Source: Adonisia turfae CCMR0081
GTDB lineage: Bacteria > Cyanobacteriota > Cyanobacteriia > Phormidesmidales > Phormidesmidaceae
DNA: 64,000 nt
Assembly (NCBI RefSeq): GCF_011009555.1
Contig: NZ_QXHD01000004.1
Span: 4,506,120 to 4,570,119, forward strand
Reading direction: 5' to 3'
Part shown: in pieces, positions 1-9,608 of the stretch
Layout: each line of letters opens with the position of its first letter
Numbering within the stretch: the first letter of the stretch is position 1
Notes under the pieces: generated by a model
Database searches by the model: none
Told to the model about the DNA's origin: nothing
The model's input: only the letters and a program-made list of their open reading frames with translations
Translations under genes and position numbers: made by a program

Positions 1-302
1 TAAACCATTTGATTAGGAGAAAGCGAGGGTATCGTGAACCCTACTTTAATGATAGTGATCGCTTATACGCAGATTTGCATATGAATATTTGACATTCCTT
101 GTTCATCACTTGCATCTTATTAAGGTAGGCGCAACTCACAACAAAAGTGTCTCATTTGTCCAATCTTTATACTTCACCTTCAGAATTGTTGTTTTCAAGT
201 GTAATCCCTGCCTATGGTTGACTTAGTAAGCTCTTGTCATCTTGTTGAACTTCTCAATGGTTGAGATTTACGTTACTACATTATTATTTGGGAGAACTGG
301 TA
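1..302. other. Gene-free left edge
   Basis: I see no convincing coding region in the first 300 bases. The stretch presumably carries the promoter of the small gene that starts at 303. No tRNA, repeat or terminator was recognised. Confidence 0.4.
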
Positions 303-539
303 ATGAGAAAACTGGGAGAATCTATTGCAGAACCCTGGATTGTTCACGTATATGGGCAAAATCGTAAGCTTCTGTGGGTCTTTGATGCGTCCCACGGCTG
401 GCTGTTTTTCTTAGGCTGTTGTACAGGTTTGTTATTATCTATTGCTCATTTTAATCTCGCGCGCCCACCTGCAACGCCTACACCCATGTCTGATAATTAC
501 AGTAATCAAAAGCATACGCCCGCTTGGCAGGTGGACTAG
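303..539 (+). CDS. Small hypothetical membrane protein
   Basis: A 78-residue reading frame that I do not recognise. The ATG at 303 is preferred over the upstream in-frame start at 261 because GGGAGAA lies 7-8 bases before it. The N-terminal half is soluble (IAEPWIVHVYGQNRK), then comes a predicted membrane segment around residues 35-50 (WLFFLGCCTGLLLSIAHF) and a short polar tail with PPATPTP. A strong rho-independent terminator follows at 619-656, which supports this being a monocistronic expressed gene. Location is inferred to be the inner or thylakoid membrane; function is unknown. Confidence 0.55.
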   Translation: MRKLGESIAEPWIVHVYGQNRKLLWVFDASHGWLFFLGCCTGLLLSIAHFNLARPPATPTPMSDNYSNQKHTPAWQVD

Positions 540-618
540 TCGCATTGCTTCTACGTTTGGGAAAGGATAGATATTTCTCTTTTGTTTGCGATCGCGCACT
601 GGAAAATATTTCAATTTT

Positions 619-656
619 AAGGACAGGGAGTTGCCGCTCATTCCTGTCCTTTTTTT
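619..656 (+). terminator. Rho-independent terminator
   Basis: A 9-bp stem AAGGACAGG/CCTGTCCTT with a 15-base loop is followed by seven or more T. It lies 80 bases after the stop of the small membrane-protein gene. Confidence 0.8.
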
Positions 657-1110
657 GACTGTACAAGAGCTTACCTACTGATAATTCGTAGTTTTAGAGG
701 GTAAAATATTTTGTTCTCATAGATTAGAGTCTATTTTATTCGCGGTGGTACCTTTATTTTTCTATAATCAAACAAAAAGTGTTTGTATTGATCCATAAGC
801 AAACCTTGTAATTGAGTTTTAACAATTTATTTGTGATTAATGCGAACAGAGGTTGTTTTTTGATGGTTTAAGTATAGAATTATGTATATCAAAGATTTAA
901 GTCTCATAGATTTAGATCTATTCAATGGCGGTTGTTAGTAGTACATACTTCATTGAGCTGTTGGTGGCTAGTTGCAATCTGATTGTCGGGTGCCCTTACT
1001 GATCTGTTAAAGGCTCTTGCAGCCTTTGCATATGTGTTTATTTAAGGATTTTTGGATCTGTTCAAATGTCGAACATATTGTCCAAGGTTGTTGGATAAAA
1101 GGAGGTGTTG
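657..1110. other. Upstream region of the substrate-binding protein gene
   Basis: About 450 AT-rich bases without a supportable gene. I looked for an NtcA-type GTA-N8-TAC site, expected if the downstream gene were a nitrogen-controlled nitrate-binding protein, and did not find a clean one; a GTAGTACATAC stretch near 942 has the wrong spacing. Confidence 0.35.
1097..1105 (+). promoter_or_regulatory. Strong ribosome binding site deciding the start
   Basis: AAAAGGAGG ends 5 bases before the ATG at 1111. It overlaps the alternative GTG at 1105 and rules that start out. Confidence 0.8.
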
Positions 1111-2451
1111 ATGACGGATTTTACTAAGAGGGTCTCTCGTCGGAAATTTTTGTACACTACAGGTGCATCAACAGCAGGTGCCGTGCTGCTAAAAAGCTGT
1201 GTCGGTAATCCCTCCTCAGAAACAGCTAACGTGCCTGTTCCTGTAGCCATAAGAGATGCCCCAGAAACGACTGCTGTCAAACTCGGGTATATTCCTATTG
1301 TGGAATCAGCAGCGATGATTATCGCTCAAGAGAAGGGATTTTTTGCTAAATATGGGATGACTGATGTAGAACTCTCTAAGCAAGCGACCTGGGCTGCAGC
1401 AAGGAATAACGTCACAATTGGTTCAGAAGGGGGTGGTATTGACGGTGGTCAGTGGCAGATGCCCATGCCTCATTTAATTAGTGAAGGGATTATCACCAAT
1501 GGGCAAAAAGTGCCCATGTATGTTTTGGCCCAGCTTAATACTCAGGGCAATGGTATTGCTATTTCCGGTATCCATGGAGGGCAAGGCTTAGGTTTGGATA
1601 TCTCGGGAGCAGCTGACTATATTAAGAGTTTTCCCAGCAATGAAGGTCGTAAATTTAAGGCCGCCCATACGTTCCCCAATGTAAATCAAGACTTCTGGAT
1701 TCGTTACTGGTTTGCGGCTGGAGGAGTAGACCCTGATAACGATATTGATTTATTGACTGTACCCCCTGTTGAGACAGTAAAAGGGCTGCGTAATGGTACG
1801 ATGGATGCCTTTAGTACCGGTGATCCATGGCCTTATCGTATTGTTGCTGACAAGATTGGCTTTATGTCTTGTCTCACCCATGAATTATGGGGATTTCATC
1901 CAGAAGAGTATCTAGCACTGCGGGCGGACTGGGTTGATGCTAATCCCAACGCCACAAAGGCATTGCTAAAAGGTCTGATGGAAGCACAGCAATGGTCTGA
2001 TGATCCAGCGAATCGTCCTGAGCTAGTGCGGATTTGTTCTGGTCGTAATTATTTCAACGTCTCGGTGGATATTCTAACGCCCCCTTATGAAGGTGGCTAT
2101 GCGATGGGTGATGCTAAGGCAGATTTTAAGGATGTCAATGTGGGTCCCCTTTACTGGACTGACCCCAGAGGTAATGTCTCATATCCATACAAGAGTCATG
2201 ATCTGTGGTTTTTGACTGAGATGTTACGCTGGGGATTCCATCAGAATTTCATTAGTGATTTTGATACGATTCAGCGGATCATTGATCAGGTGAATCGGGA
2301 AGATATTTGGCGAGAAGCAGCCCAGGAAGCTGGATTTGACGGTATTCCCAGTGACATGTCCCGTGGTGTTGAAACCTTTTTTGATGGCATTAAGTTTGAT
2401 CCTACTAATCCTCAAGCTTATTTGGATAGTTTGACAATCAAGCGGATCTAA
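1111..2451 (+). CDS. NrtA/CmpA-like substrate-binding lipoprotein
   Basis: A 446-residue periplasmic solute-binding protein of the ABC nitrate/bicarbonate family. It opens with a twin-arginine motif (SRRKFL, about residues 9-14), a hydrophobic stretch and a lipobox-like LKSC, so it is probably Tat-exported and lipid-anchored. Family signatures are visible: GFFAKYGM, KQATWAAARNNV, GGGIDGG and the VPMYVLAQLNTQGNG block. The ATG at 1111 has an ideal AAAGGAGG 5 bases upstream; the GTG at 1105 is inside that site. Unlike nrtABCD or cmpABCD operons there is no permease or ATPase gene beside it, so it is an orphan component or a sensor. Whether it binds nitrate, nitrite or bicarbonate cannot be decided by eye. 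Confidence 0.85.
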   Translation: MTDFTKRVSRRKFLYTTGASTAGAVLLKSCVGNPSSETANVPVPVAIRDAPETTAVKLGYIPIVESAAMIIAQEKGFFAKYGMTDVELSKQATWAAARNNVTIGSEGGGIDGGQWQMPMPHLISEGIITNGQKVPMYVLAQLNTQGNGIAISGIHGGQGLGLDISGAADYIKSFPSNEGRKFKAAHTFPNVNQDFWIRYWFAAGGVDPDNDIDLLTVPPVETVKGLRNGTMDAFSTGDPWPYRIVADKIGFMSCLTHELWGFHPEEYLALRADWVDANPNATKALLKGLMEAQQWSDDPANRPELVRICSGRNYFNVSVDILTPPYEGGYAMGDAKADFKDVNVGPLYWTDPRGNVSYPYKSHDLWFLTEMLRWGFHQNFISDFDTIQRIIDQVNREDIWREAAQEAGFDGIPSDMSRGVETFFDGIKFDPTNPQAYLDSLTIKRI

Positions 2452-2916
2452 TGGGTGTCTGAAGTCTCTTAAAACCAGCATTTAGACTGGGAGATTTTTG
2501 TTTTACGTGTTCTATAGTCAACCAGGGAGATAATTTAATCATGATGGTTAATCAGATGCGACTGCATATCTCAATAGTTTGTTATTGTGGCGCGACTTTA
2601 TTGTTGCATAGGTAATTACAGAGGAACAGTAATTGATTGAAACATCTGCTTAGGTAAGTGGCCTAGCATCCAGCTGAATATAAAGAATTTACCCTCCCTC
2701 TGGGTTTACAAAGTTTGGGGAGAAGCGTCTCCTAGAAGCACCGGACTCCATAACTTCTCCCCTTTTCTCATGTCCTGCTGTTAGGTTTTTCATAGAAGAA
2801 CCTGAAACAGCAGAACAGCTTCGATAGGTGAAACTACAGACACCACGGAAGGTTGCGACTGTATTACTCACGGAACTTGCCTATTTAGCCCCCTGTTTGA
2901 TGTCTGTACATACAGA
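2452..2916. other. Convergent intergenic region with two hairpins
   Basis: Between the binding-protein gene and the 3' end of argS lie two strong inverted repeats. GGGGAGAAG (2717-2725) pairs with CTTCTCCCC (2754-2762) and is followed by TTTT; CTGCTGTT (2775-2782) pairs with AACAGCAG (2806-2813) with further internal pairing. They may terminate transcription from one or both sides. No coding region is supported here. Confidence 0.5.
2717..2766 (+). terminator. Terminator-like hairpin
   Basis: A perfect 9-bp stem with a 28-base loop is followed by four T on the plus strand. It lies 266 bases after the binding-protein stop, so assignment to that gene is tentative. Confidence 0.4.
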
Positions 2917-4671
2917 CTACATGCGTTCCAATACTGGCATGCCCAGGAGTGAAAGTCCTAGTTTAAGGGTACGAGCTGTCAGATCACACAGCATTAAGCG
3001 CGAAGTCCGCTGCGGTTCTTCTGCCTGTAACACTGAGCATCGATCATAGAATTGGTTAAACTTTTGGCTGAGTTCAAATAGATACTGACACAATCGGTTG
3101 GGGTATAGATCTCGCGCTACTTCCATCACGGTTGTGTCAAGTTCTAATAGATGTTTGGCTAGGGCCAGTTCTGAGTCATCCTCCAGGAAAATAGGGGCAT
3201 CGCCTAACTGAGTAAAGTCGATGTTGCCCTTGCGGCTAATGCCCTGGACTCTTACATAGGCATAGAGCATGTAAGGTGCTGTATTTCCCTGAAGGGCCAG
3301 CATTTTATCAAAGCTGAAAATATAATCACTGGTGCGGTTTTGACTGAGGTCGGCATACTTAACGGCACCGATACCCACAGCCGTAGACACCGTTTGGATA
3401 AACTCTGCCGATTCGTCCCGGTTTTCCTCGGTAATCCGTGTTTGTAAATCTGTTTCTGCTCGGGTGACAGCTTCATCTAGCAGGGACTTGAGCTTAACGG
3501 TTTCACCGGAACGGGTTTTCAGTTTTTTACCATCTTCTCCTTTAACCAGGCCAAAGGGGACATGCACTAGGTCCACACCTGCGGGGATCCAATGGGCACG
3601 ATTGGCTACTTGGAAGACTTGGGCAAAGTGGTTTGCCTGTCCTGCATCGGTAATGTAGATGACTCGCTGGGCTTTTTCGTCGATGGTGCGTTGGCGGATA
3701 GCGGCAAGGTCAGTGGTGGCGTAGTTAAAACCGCCATCAGACTTTTGCACAATCAATGGTTGAGGATTACCATCTTTATTGGTAAATCCTTCTAGGAAAA
3801 CAACCTGGGCACCCTGGTCTTCTTCTAACAAGTTAAGAGACTTAAGATCTTTGGCAACATTTTCAAGTAAGGGATTATAAAAAGATTCTCCTCGCTCTTG
3901 AATGGTAATGTCTAAGCGATCATAAATCTTTTGAAACTCTTTTCGGGATTGTTCACAGAGGAGCTGCCATGCTTTTCGGGCATTTTCTTCTCCGGACTGG
4001 AGATCAACAACGGCTTCGCGAGACGTGGTTTTAAAGTCTTCATCGTCGTCAAAGCGCTTTTTGGCTTGTTTGTAAAACTCTACCAAATCACCGATATCCA
4101 CTGAGGATGATTCGGTGATCGCTTCAGGGCATACATCCCTCAGATGGGTGATCAGCATGCCAAACTGGGTGCCCCAGTCGCCCACGTGGTTTAAGCGCAA
4201 TACATCATGACCAAGAAATTCTAGGGTGCGGGCGATACATTCGCCAATGATGGTGGAGCGCAGGTGGCCCACGTGCATTTCTTTGGCGATGTTGGGACTA
4301 GAGAAATCAACAATGGTCCGCTGAATTGGGTCGGCAGTGGGGACGCCCAGGCGATCGTCTGTATAAACCGTTTTGAGCTGTGCTTGCAGGTACTCGGTTT
4401 TGAACTTGAGGTTGATAAAACCAGGCCCAGCAATTTGGGGCTCTTCGCAAAGGTCGTCGAGGGTGAGGTTTGCGACAATTTTGGTTGCGATCGCACGCGG
4501 CTTGTCTTTCAATCGCTTGGCCAGTGACATGGCCACATTAGCTTGGTAGTCACCAAATTTAGGATTATTCGTCGGCACCAGGACCGGATCGGTACCTGCC
4601 AAATCGGGGCCAAAAGCACTCACAAGGGCTGTTTGCAGGCGATGTTTTAGATCGTCGAGGGTGGATAACAT
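2917..4671 (-). CDS. argS: Arginyl-tRNA synthetase
   Basis: A 584-residue class I aminoacyl-tRNA synthetase that charges tRNA-Arg in the cytoplasm. The N-terminal Arg-tRNA synthetase domain (GDYQANVAM) is followed by the HIGH-like signature in FSSPNIAKEMHVGHLRSTI and the catalytic Rossmann fold with GDWGTQFG; the KMSKS-equivalent region is the GEDGKKLKTRSG stretch. The anticodon-binding helical domain (LYAYVRVQGI, LLELDTTV) ends in GMPVLERM, as is usual for the family. Length is normal and complete. The ATG at 4671 is chosen; in-frame TTG and GTG codons lie just upstream at 4680 and 4677. It is monocistronic, with a divergent collagen-like gene. Confidence 0.97.
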   Translation of the reverse strand: MLSTLDDLKHRLQTALVSAFGPDLAGTDPVLVPTNNPKFGDYQANVAMSLAKRLKDKPRAIATKIVANLTLDDLCEEPQIAGPGFINLKFKTEYLQAQLKTVYTDDRLGVPTADPIQRTIVDFSSPNIAKEMHVGHLRSTIIGECIARTLEFLGHDVLRLNHVGDWGTQFGMLITHLRDVCPEAITESSSVDIGDLVEFYKQAKKRFDDDEDFKTTSREAVVDLQSGEENARKAWQLLCEQSRKEFQKIYDRLDITIQERGESFYNPLLENVAKDLKSLNLLEEDQGAQVVFLEGFTNKDGNPQPLIVQKSDGGFNYATTDLAAIRQRTIDEKAQRVIYITDAGQANHFAQVFQVANRAHWIPAGVDLVHVPFGLVKGEDGKKLKTRSGETVKLKSLLDEAVTRAETDLQTRITEENRDESAEFIQTVSTAVGIGAVKYADLSQNRTSDYIFSFDKMLALQGNTAPYMLYAYVRVQGISRKGNIDFTQLGDAPIFLEDDSELALAKHLLELDTTVMEVARDLYPNRLCQYLFELSQKFNQFYDRCSVLQAEEPQRTSRLMLCDLTARTLKLGLSLLGMPVLERM

Positions 4672-4998
4672 GGACACCAATTTGTAACGTGTTTCAGATT
4701 GGTCAGGAGCATGAAGACCCCTGAACCCTTAGGCTGCAACCTCTGGCTGGCAAAGCCAATGTGATGTGCAAGCAACCTATAGCCTATCAACTCCTCTTAC
4801 ACATTGCGCTACATCATTCATTCGTAGTCGGAAAAAACTTTGGCCTATAGGGGGTTGTCAAGCGTATTTATGTTGGTTTATCTGGGAGTAACAGCCATTT
4901 GACCAGGAATGCATCCCACTGACATTGTGGTCTGTGATCATACCTGGCTACGTGGCTGTCAGCCCCCCTGTGACAGGATTTTTGTTGAGTATTGCCCC
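4672..4998. other. Divergent promoter region
   Basis: This 327-base gap separates divergently transcribed argS and the collagen-like gene and should hold both promoters. No T-box or other structured leader was recognised. An in-frame upstream extension of the collagen-like gene back to 4909 is possible but looks untranslated. Confidence 0.4.
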
Positions 4999-6381
4999 AT
5001 GACTATGTTTTCTGGTTTTCCTTATTTATGGCGATTGAGTTTGACGGCATTAACAGCGAGCACCCTGACGTTGACTAGTTGGGTGTCTTTGGCTGCTATG
5101 GATGTCTGTGGCACAGCTGCATTGGCCAGGAGTACCAGGGAATTTGGCCGTGATGGTCGGCATGGCCGTGATGGTAGAGCCGGTCGTAATGGTCGGGATG
5201 GCGCTGACCAAACCGTTCGAGCAACGGGTCAACCCCTGAATTTGAATCTATCCGGGACCGATGGAGAAGACGGTGGCTTTGGTGAAAACGCTGAGTGGTT
5301 GCGGTGTCGACGTCAGCCCCGCGATGAGCGCCATGATTTGAATGCTGCCGATGGTGGCAATGGCGGTCATGGTGGCAATGGCGGTCGTGGTGGCAATGGC
5401 GGTACCCTGACGGTTCAATACACTGACCCCAGTCACCTACGACAGGTTTTAGCAATGGCAGGCGGGGGACGCGGTGGTCGTGGTGGTCGTGGTGGTGATG
5501 GTACCTATGGTTGTGAATGTGACGACGAACGCTGGACCGTTAAAGTTTGTGAAAACGGCACCTGCCGAGAAGAAGAGTACGAATGTAATGATGGCCGCGA
5601 TGGTGCAGATGGCCGCAACGGTGCCGACGGCACAGCGGGTAACATCGGCAAGCTGGTCCTCATCAATCAATTAGAGCCCTTACCCCAAGCAAATCCTGAA
5701 CAGTCCCATTCAGTTTCCAGTCTGGCGAATAAAACCGTTACTTTGTCCCGTAACCTGTGGGAGACCCGCAGAGGATCGACAAACCTGCTGGCTCCTGGGT
5801 CTGTCATTGCCGATGAATATCAGGCCTATAAAGGATTTATTGATCGACAATTTACCCTTGATTGGCAGGCTTCCCAAGACTTGCAAGCCTTTACTGAAAC
5901 GATAGATTTAACATTACGACCCAATGGTCAAGTCGATATTGATTTTCCTGAAGAGTATTGGCTATTGGGAGAGACCGTAGAACAAGAGACCCTAACTACT
6001 TACCGAGTAGATGGCATTGTGCCTGTGGCGGACGTAACCCAGCTTGCCATGGGTCGCGTTGATGGTCGCAGCCGTACCTTTGAAGTGAACGTGGTCGATC
6101 TGGCCCAGCGTTCTGATGTGTTAGACACACGCTTTGAAGTTCGCTATAGCACCTCAGGCAATGACGGTCGCCGTCGTCGTTATGACGTAGAGTTTGATGG
6201 CCCCGTGCCAGATGACTTGGTGCAACAGGACCATAACCGGTTTACCTTAGCCCTGGGCCGATTGCCCATTGCCTCCCAGCTTCTCAGCGGCGGCACCCGG
6301 GCTCAAGTGGAGCTCAAGATTATTCGTTCCTATGGGAGTAATGTTGCAGAGCAGACATTGACCTGGAAGGGACAAATTTAG
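4999..6381 (+). CDS. Secreted collagen-like glycine-repeat protein
   Basis: A 460-residue protein with a signal peptide (hydrophobic residues about 12-33, ending WVSLAA). Residues about 50-70 are Gly-X-X triplets rich in Arg and Asp (GRDGRHGRDGRAG). Further glycine-rich blocks follow at about 115-140 (GGNGGHGGNGG), about 155-168 (GGGRGGRGGRGGDG) and about 195-210 (GRDGADGRNGADG). Between the last two lies a cysteine-containing loop with four cysteines. The C-terminal 240 residues are a non-repetitive beta-rich region of unknown family. Probably an envelope or extracellular protein. The ATG at 4999 is chosen because it directly precedes the signal peptide; an open frame to 4909 looks like untranslated leader. 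Confidence 0.75.
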   Translation: MTMFSGFPYLWRLSLTALTASTLTLTSWVSLAAMDVCGTAALARSTREFGRDGRHGRDGRAGRNGRDGADQTVRATGQPLNLNLSGTDGEDGGFGENAEWLRCRRQPRDERHDLNAADGGNGGHGGNGGRGGNGGTLTVQYTDPSHLRQVLAMAGGGRGGRGGRGGDGTYGCECDDERWTVKVCENGTCREEEYECNDGRDGADGRNGADGTAGNIGKLVLINQLEPLPQANPEQSHSVSSLANKTVTLSRNLWETRRGSTNLLAPGSVIADEYQAYKGFIDRQFTLDWQASQDLQAFTETIDLTLRPNGQVDIDFPEEYWLLGETVEQETLTTYRVDGIVPVADVTQLAMGRVDGRSRTFEVNVVDLAQRSDVLDTRFEVRYSTSGNDGRRRRYDVEFDGPVPDDLVQQDHNRFTLALGRLPIASQLLSGGTRAQVELKIIRSYGSNVAEQTLTWKGQI

Positions 6382-6513
6382 TCACTCTGGATACTACCTT
6401 GCAAAAGAGACGGATAGTTTAGGGTTGTTGTTCTTGTCGGGTTAGCATCGCTTGGCACCCATAGTTCAGCCATAGATAATTGCTGAAGCATTAGGTGGTA
6501 ACAGCTATGGGCA

Positions 6514-6570
6514 CAGCAAACCGCTGTTGCTGCAGCCTCTCCTTTGGAGATATGCAGTCAGCGGTTTGCT
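6514..6570. terminator. Long hairpin between convergent genes
   Basis: AGCAAACCGCTG (6514-6525) and CAGCGGTTTGCT (6559-6570) form a perfect 12-bp stem, with additional pairing possible inside (TGCA, CTCC/GGAG). It sits between the 3' ends of the collagen-like and SdrD-like genes and may act as a bidirectional terminator, though no clear T-run follows. Confidence 0.5.
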
Positions 6571-6614
6571 ATAAAGGTCACAGCCGATTGATCGGCTTGC
6601 CTGTGCCTGACTAA

Positions 6615-9608
6615 TTATCCAAGACTAGTCATGGTCTCAGCATGATTACTGGCTGTTGCAGGAATCTGGAAGTAGGCATCTACCATGTCAATCTGACTGC
6701 CGTCCACTTTGTTAGCAGAACCATGTTCAATCAGAACGTTACCGTGCTGATATACAGGGGTTTCTTCAAAGCTGGTGTTGAGGCTGGTGATACCTTGAGA
6801 GCCTAGGGTAATCAGTTCTCCCTCATCAGTTGTGTGGTTCTCATTGGCATCTTGCCAAAGAATTATGCCACCCGTAAGAATCTCTTGATTACCAATGAGA
6901 CCGTCACCATTGGTGTCAAATGTCTGTAGTTTGGCAAAACCTTCACCCACTTCACCACCAAACAACTCAGAAATATCGTCGATGATGCCATTCTCGTTGT
7001 TATCTACGGCGAGGAATGCATCAGCACCGGAGAGCCAGCCAGATTCAATGGCAGTGCCTGTGCCTAAAAGGTCAAAGGTCCCAATTGTTGCACCCATAGC
7101 AGTGGTTTGAACGCCATCACCATTCAGATCAAGGGCAATGGGGCTAAAGAAGTCGTAGTGGGTGCGATCGCGAATCGAAACATCGATATGATCGCCACAT
7201 AGCTTGTCAGCATCACCGGATACCAGACTAACCGAAAAACGTTCAGTACCCTCATAGTAACCATTGCGCGTGGGGGCATCCCAATCAACGGTGACTTTTT
7301 CCTTCCAGGTTTGCACATGGAAGGTTTCAGACTTGGTTTGACCGGCAGCGACTTTAACCTGAATCACGCCATCGTAGTCTTTATGACCATTCTGGTCATA
7401 GACTGTATAGTCCCAGCTAGCATCGCCAGGGCCAATGGCTTTACGATCGTCCCCGGTGTAACCAGCGCGACCTTGGGCGATATAACCATAGGTCTTTTTA
7501 ATCACCCGACCCCAGCGGTTACGAGTATCGTAATAGCCACCCCACATGATGTCTTGATAACCTGCACGGTAATCAGTCGTCATTTTGGCAGAGCCACTGT
7601 TTACTTGAACTGTGAAATAGCGATCAACATCACTAACACCATCGAGTTCAACAAAGTAACGTCCTTTTTTGCCTTCATTGATACCCTCTGTACCTACTAA
7701 CTTGGCACAGACTGCTGTTTTCACTAACCCTGCATCTAAGGTGGAGTTATGTTCACCAGCGGCTAAGGTGACTATTTGAGTCATGCCATTGTCAGGATTA
7801 GCGTCGGAATCAATAGCATCGTTGTTGCTGCCGCTGCTAGCAACCAACTTAATGTCATCCAAACGGGCTCCACGACCATAGTTTTGAGCGATACCAGTGG
7901 ATAAAAATTCCAGCTGTTTTGTGGTGCCGTCACCCTCAAATGTAACGGTATAGGTTTTCCAGTTGAGCCCTGAACTCTGAGTGCCATCTTCTTTGACCTC
8001 TAGAAGTGTTGCACCATCTAAACGAACCTCTAGGGCATTGACATCGGCATTGTACCCTGGTCGGGCTGCTGACTGGAATGTGAGGGTATATTGCTTGCCT
8101 GTTTCAGTCGCAATATTCCGATAAATTTGACTGGTATCATTGTAATAATTCAGTCTGTCATCATTCAGTTCGATGTGGTTGTTCCCATCTGCTGAGTGGT
8201 TATAGTGCAGCTCAAGATAACCGTCTTTTGACCGCCATCCTTCTAGGGGTGCTTTAATAAAACTGCCATTGCTGACGCTTTCAAAGCTGGACTCAAAGAC
8301 GACTTCCTCTGTTGTCATGTCATCAGCATTAGCTTGGGTAAATGTATAACCCTGGGGTAAGTGAGAGAATGTGACTTTATATTCTTCACCCGCATTGAGG
8401 TTTGTGAAAGCGTAATTGCCGTTAGCATCAGTGACAGTTTCAGCCGTGGTGTCGTCAGCATTCCCAATGATGCCATCTGCACCACCGCCCGTCAGGGTGA
8501 CTTTGACATCTGCAACGCCTTGTTCACCCGCATCTTGTATGCCATTTTTATTGGTGTCGTACCAAACGCGATCGCCCAGGCTTGCAGTTGCTTCAGATAC
8601 AATTCCTGCATCAATGGTGCTGTCGTACTCACCAGGGTCTAGGGTGATTTTGTGAGTAAGACCTGTGGTTGTATCTGCATCTGAATCCAGGGCATCATTA
8701 CCGGTGTTGGCATCGGTAAATTCAAATCCATCAGGTGTTTCAAACTGAACTTTATAATCACCAGCAACAACGGTGAAATGATACTCACCATTGCTATCAG
8801 TAGTGGTAGAGTCGATCACCTCATCAGCTTCTATAGTGCCATCACCATCAACATCGGTTAGTAGATTAACGGTTGTTCCTGCAACCCCCACTTCTGTCAC
8901 ATCTTGAATGCCATTACGGTTGCTGTCAACAAATACTTTATCGCCTAGCTTGGCTAGCTCAATAGCCGCAAACTGGACCTGTGCATCAGGTGCACCATCA
9001 CCATCTGTATCGGGAACAATAATAATCCCCATTTTTTGACCATAGCTCGGAACAAACCCCTCACCATTGGCACGAGCTGCTGCAACAATCTCATCTACTC
9101 GTTCCTGTTGCCAGTAGTCCCCTTCTTCACCAATGCCACCAGCGGTAGAGTTTTCATCATCAATTAATGTCCAAACAGCCCTCTGTAGGTCTGCCCAAGT
9201 GTAATTCCCAGAACCACTAGGAGAGGTTTGCTGAGTAAAATCCTGATTGATAATCCAGTTTAGTAAGTCTAGATTTTCAGGTTTTTCGATGAGACCCTGC
9301 CCCACTAATTCATCGGGTAAGGGTTCGTAGCTGGAATAAACTTTGGCAGAATAGCTACTCCCCACTTCATTGGTGTTGGCATCGATGATACCGTTGAAGT
9401 TTTCATCTACACCAAACCCAATATCTCGGTCGCTATCGATACAAAAGCCACCGTATGTGCCATTTAAGACACCTCCATCTTCAATCACAAGATCCACATA
9501 TGTTGAATCGTTAGGATCGTTAGGATCACTATAATGACGGTGAATACGATTGATAGCCTTCAATGTTAGCTGCTCAGGCAAAGCAGCACTTAGAGATTTG
9601 ATATCCAT
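6615..9608 (-). CDS. Multidomain calcium-binding exported protein (SdrD B-like)
   Basis: A 997-residue protein without a classical signal peptide, as in type I-secreted proteins. Residues about 35-210 form an N-terminal domain with NYTWADLQRAVWTLID and calcium-loop-like DTDGDGAPDAQ. SdrD B-like domain 1 spans about 220-337 (LGDKVFVDSNRNGIQD). Domain 2 starts at about 343 (LGDRVWYDTNKNGIQD), is interrupted at about 430 by a 160-residue DUF642/carbohydrate-binding-like domain, and resumes at about 594 (NDAIDSDANPDNG). A Calx-beta-like region follows, then a C-terminal segment (ALDLNGDGVQTT, DTNGDGLIGNQE) typical of cyanobacterial RTX-type proteins. Role is probably extracellular adhesion or matrix; substrate unknown. 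No secretion genes are nearby. Confidence 0.85.
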   Translation of the reverse strand: MDIKSLSAALPEQLTLKAINRIHRHYSDPNDPNDSTYVDLVIEDGGVLNGTYGGFCIDSDRDIGFGVDENFNGIIDANTNEVGSSYSAKVYSSYEPLPDELVGQGLIEKPENLDLLNWIINQDFTQQTSPSGSGNYTWADLQRAVWTLIDDENSTAGGIGEEGDYWQQERVDEIVAAARANGEGFVPSYGQKMGIIIVPDTDGDGAPDAQVQFAAIELAKLGDKVFVDSNRNGIQDVTEVGVAGTTVNLLTDVDGDGTIEADEVIDSTTTDSNGEYHFTVVAGDYKVQFETPDGFEFTDANTGNDALDSDADTTTGLTHKITLDPGEYDSTIDAGIVSEATASLGDRVWYDTNKNGIQDAGEQGVADVKVTLTGGGADGIIGNADDTTAETVTDANGNYAFTNLNAGEEYKVTFSHLPQGYTFTQANADDMTTEEVVFESSFESVSNGSFIKAPLEGWRSKDGYLELHYNHSADGNNHIELNDDRLNYYNDTSQIYRNIATETGKQYTLTFQSAARPGYNADVNALEVRLDGATLLEVKEDGTQSSGLNWKTYTVTFEGDGTTKQLEFLSTGIAQNYGRGARLDDIKLVASSGSNNDAIDSDANPDNGMTQIVTLAAGEHNSTLDAGLVKTAVCAKLVGTEGINEGKKGRYFVELDGVSDVDRYFTVQVNSGSAKMTTDYRAGYQDIMWGGYYDTRNRWGRVIKKTYGYIAQGRAGYTGDDRKAIGPGDASWDYTVYDQNGHKDYDGVIQVKVAAGQTKSETFHVQTWKEKVTVDWDAPTRNGYYEGTERFSVSLVSGDADKLCGDHIDVSIRDRTHYDFFSPIALDLNGDGVQTTAMGATIGTFDLLGTGTAIESGWLSGADAFLAVDNNENGIIDDISELFGGEVGEGFAKLQTFDTNGDGLIGNQEILTGGIILWQDANENHTTDEGELITLGSQGITSLNTSFEETPVYQHGNVLIEHGSANKVDGSQIDMVDAYFQIPATASNHAETMTSLG

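Noticed and set aside
435..666. Two overlapping minus-strand open frames of 62-68 codons
   Set aside because: They lie antisense to the small membrane-protein gene and through its terminator, with no coding features.
5050..5670. Several long minus-strand and alternate-frame open frames rich in His, Thr or Val
   Set aside because: They are shadows of the glycine-repeat coding sequence of the collagen-like gene; simple repeats keep other frames open.
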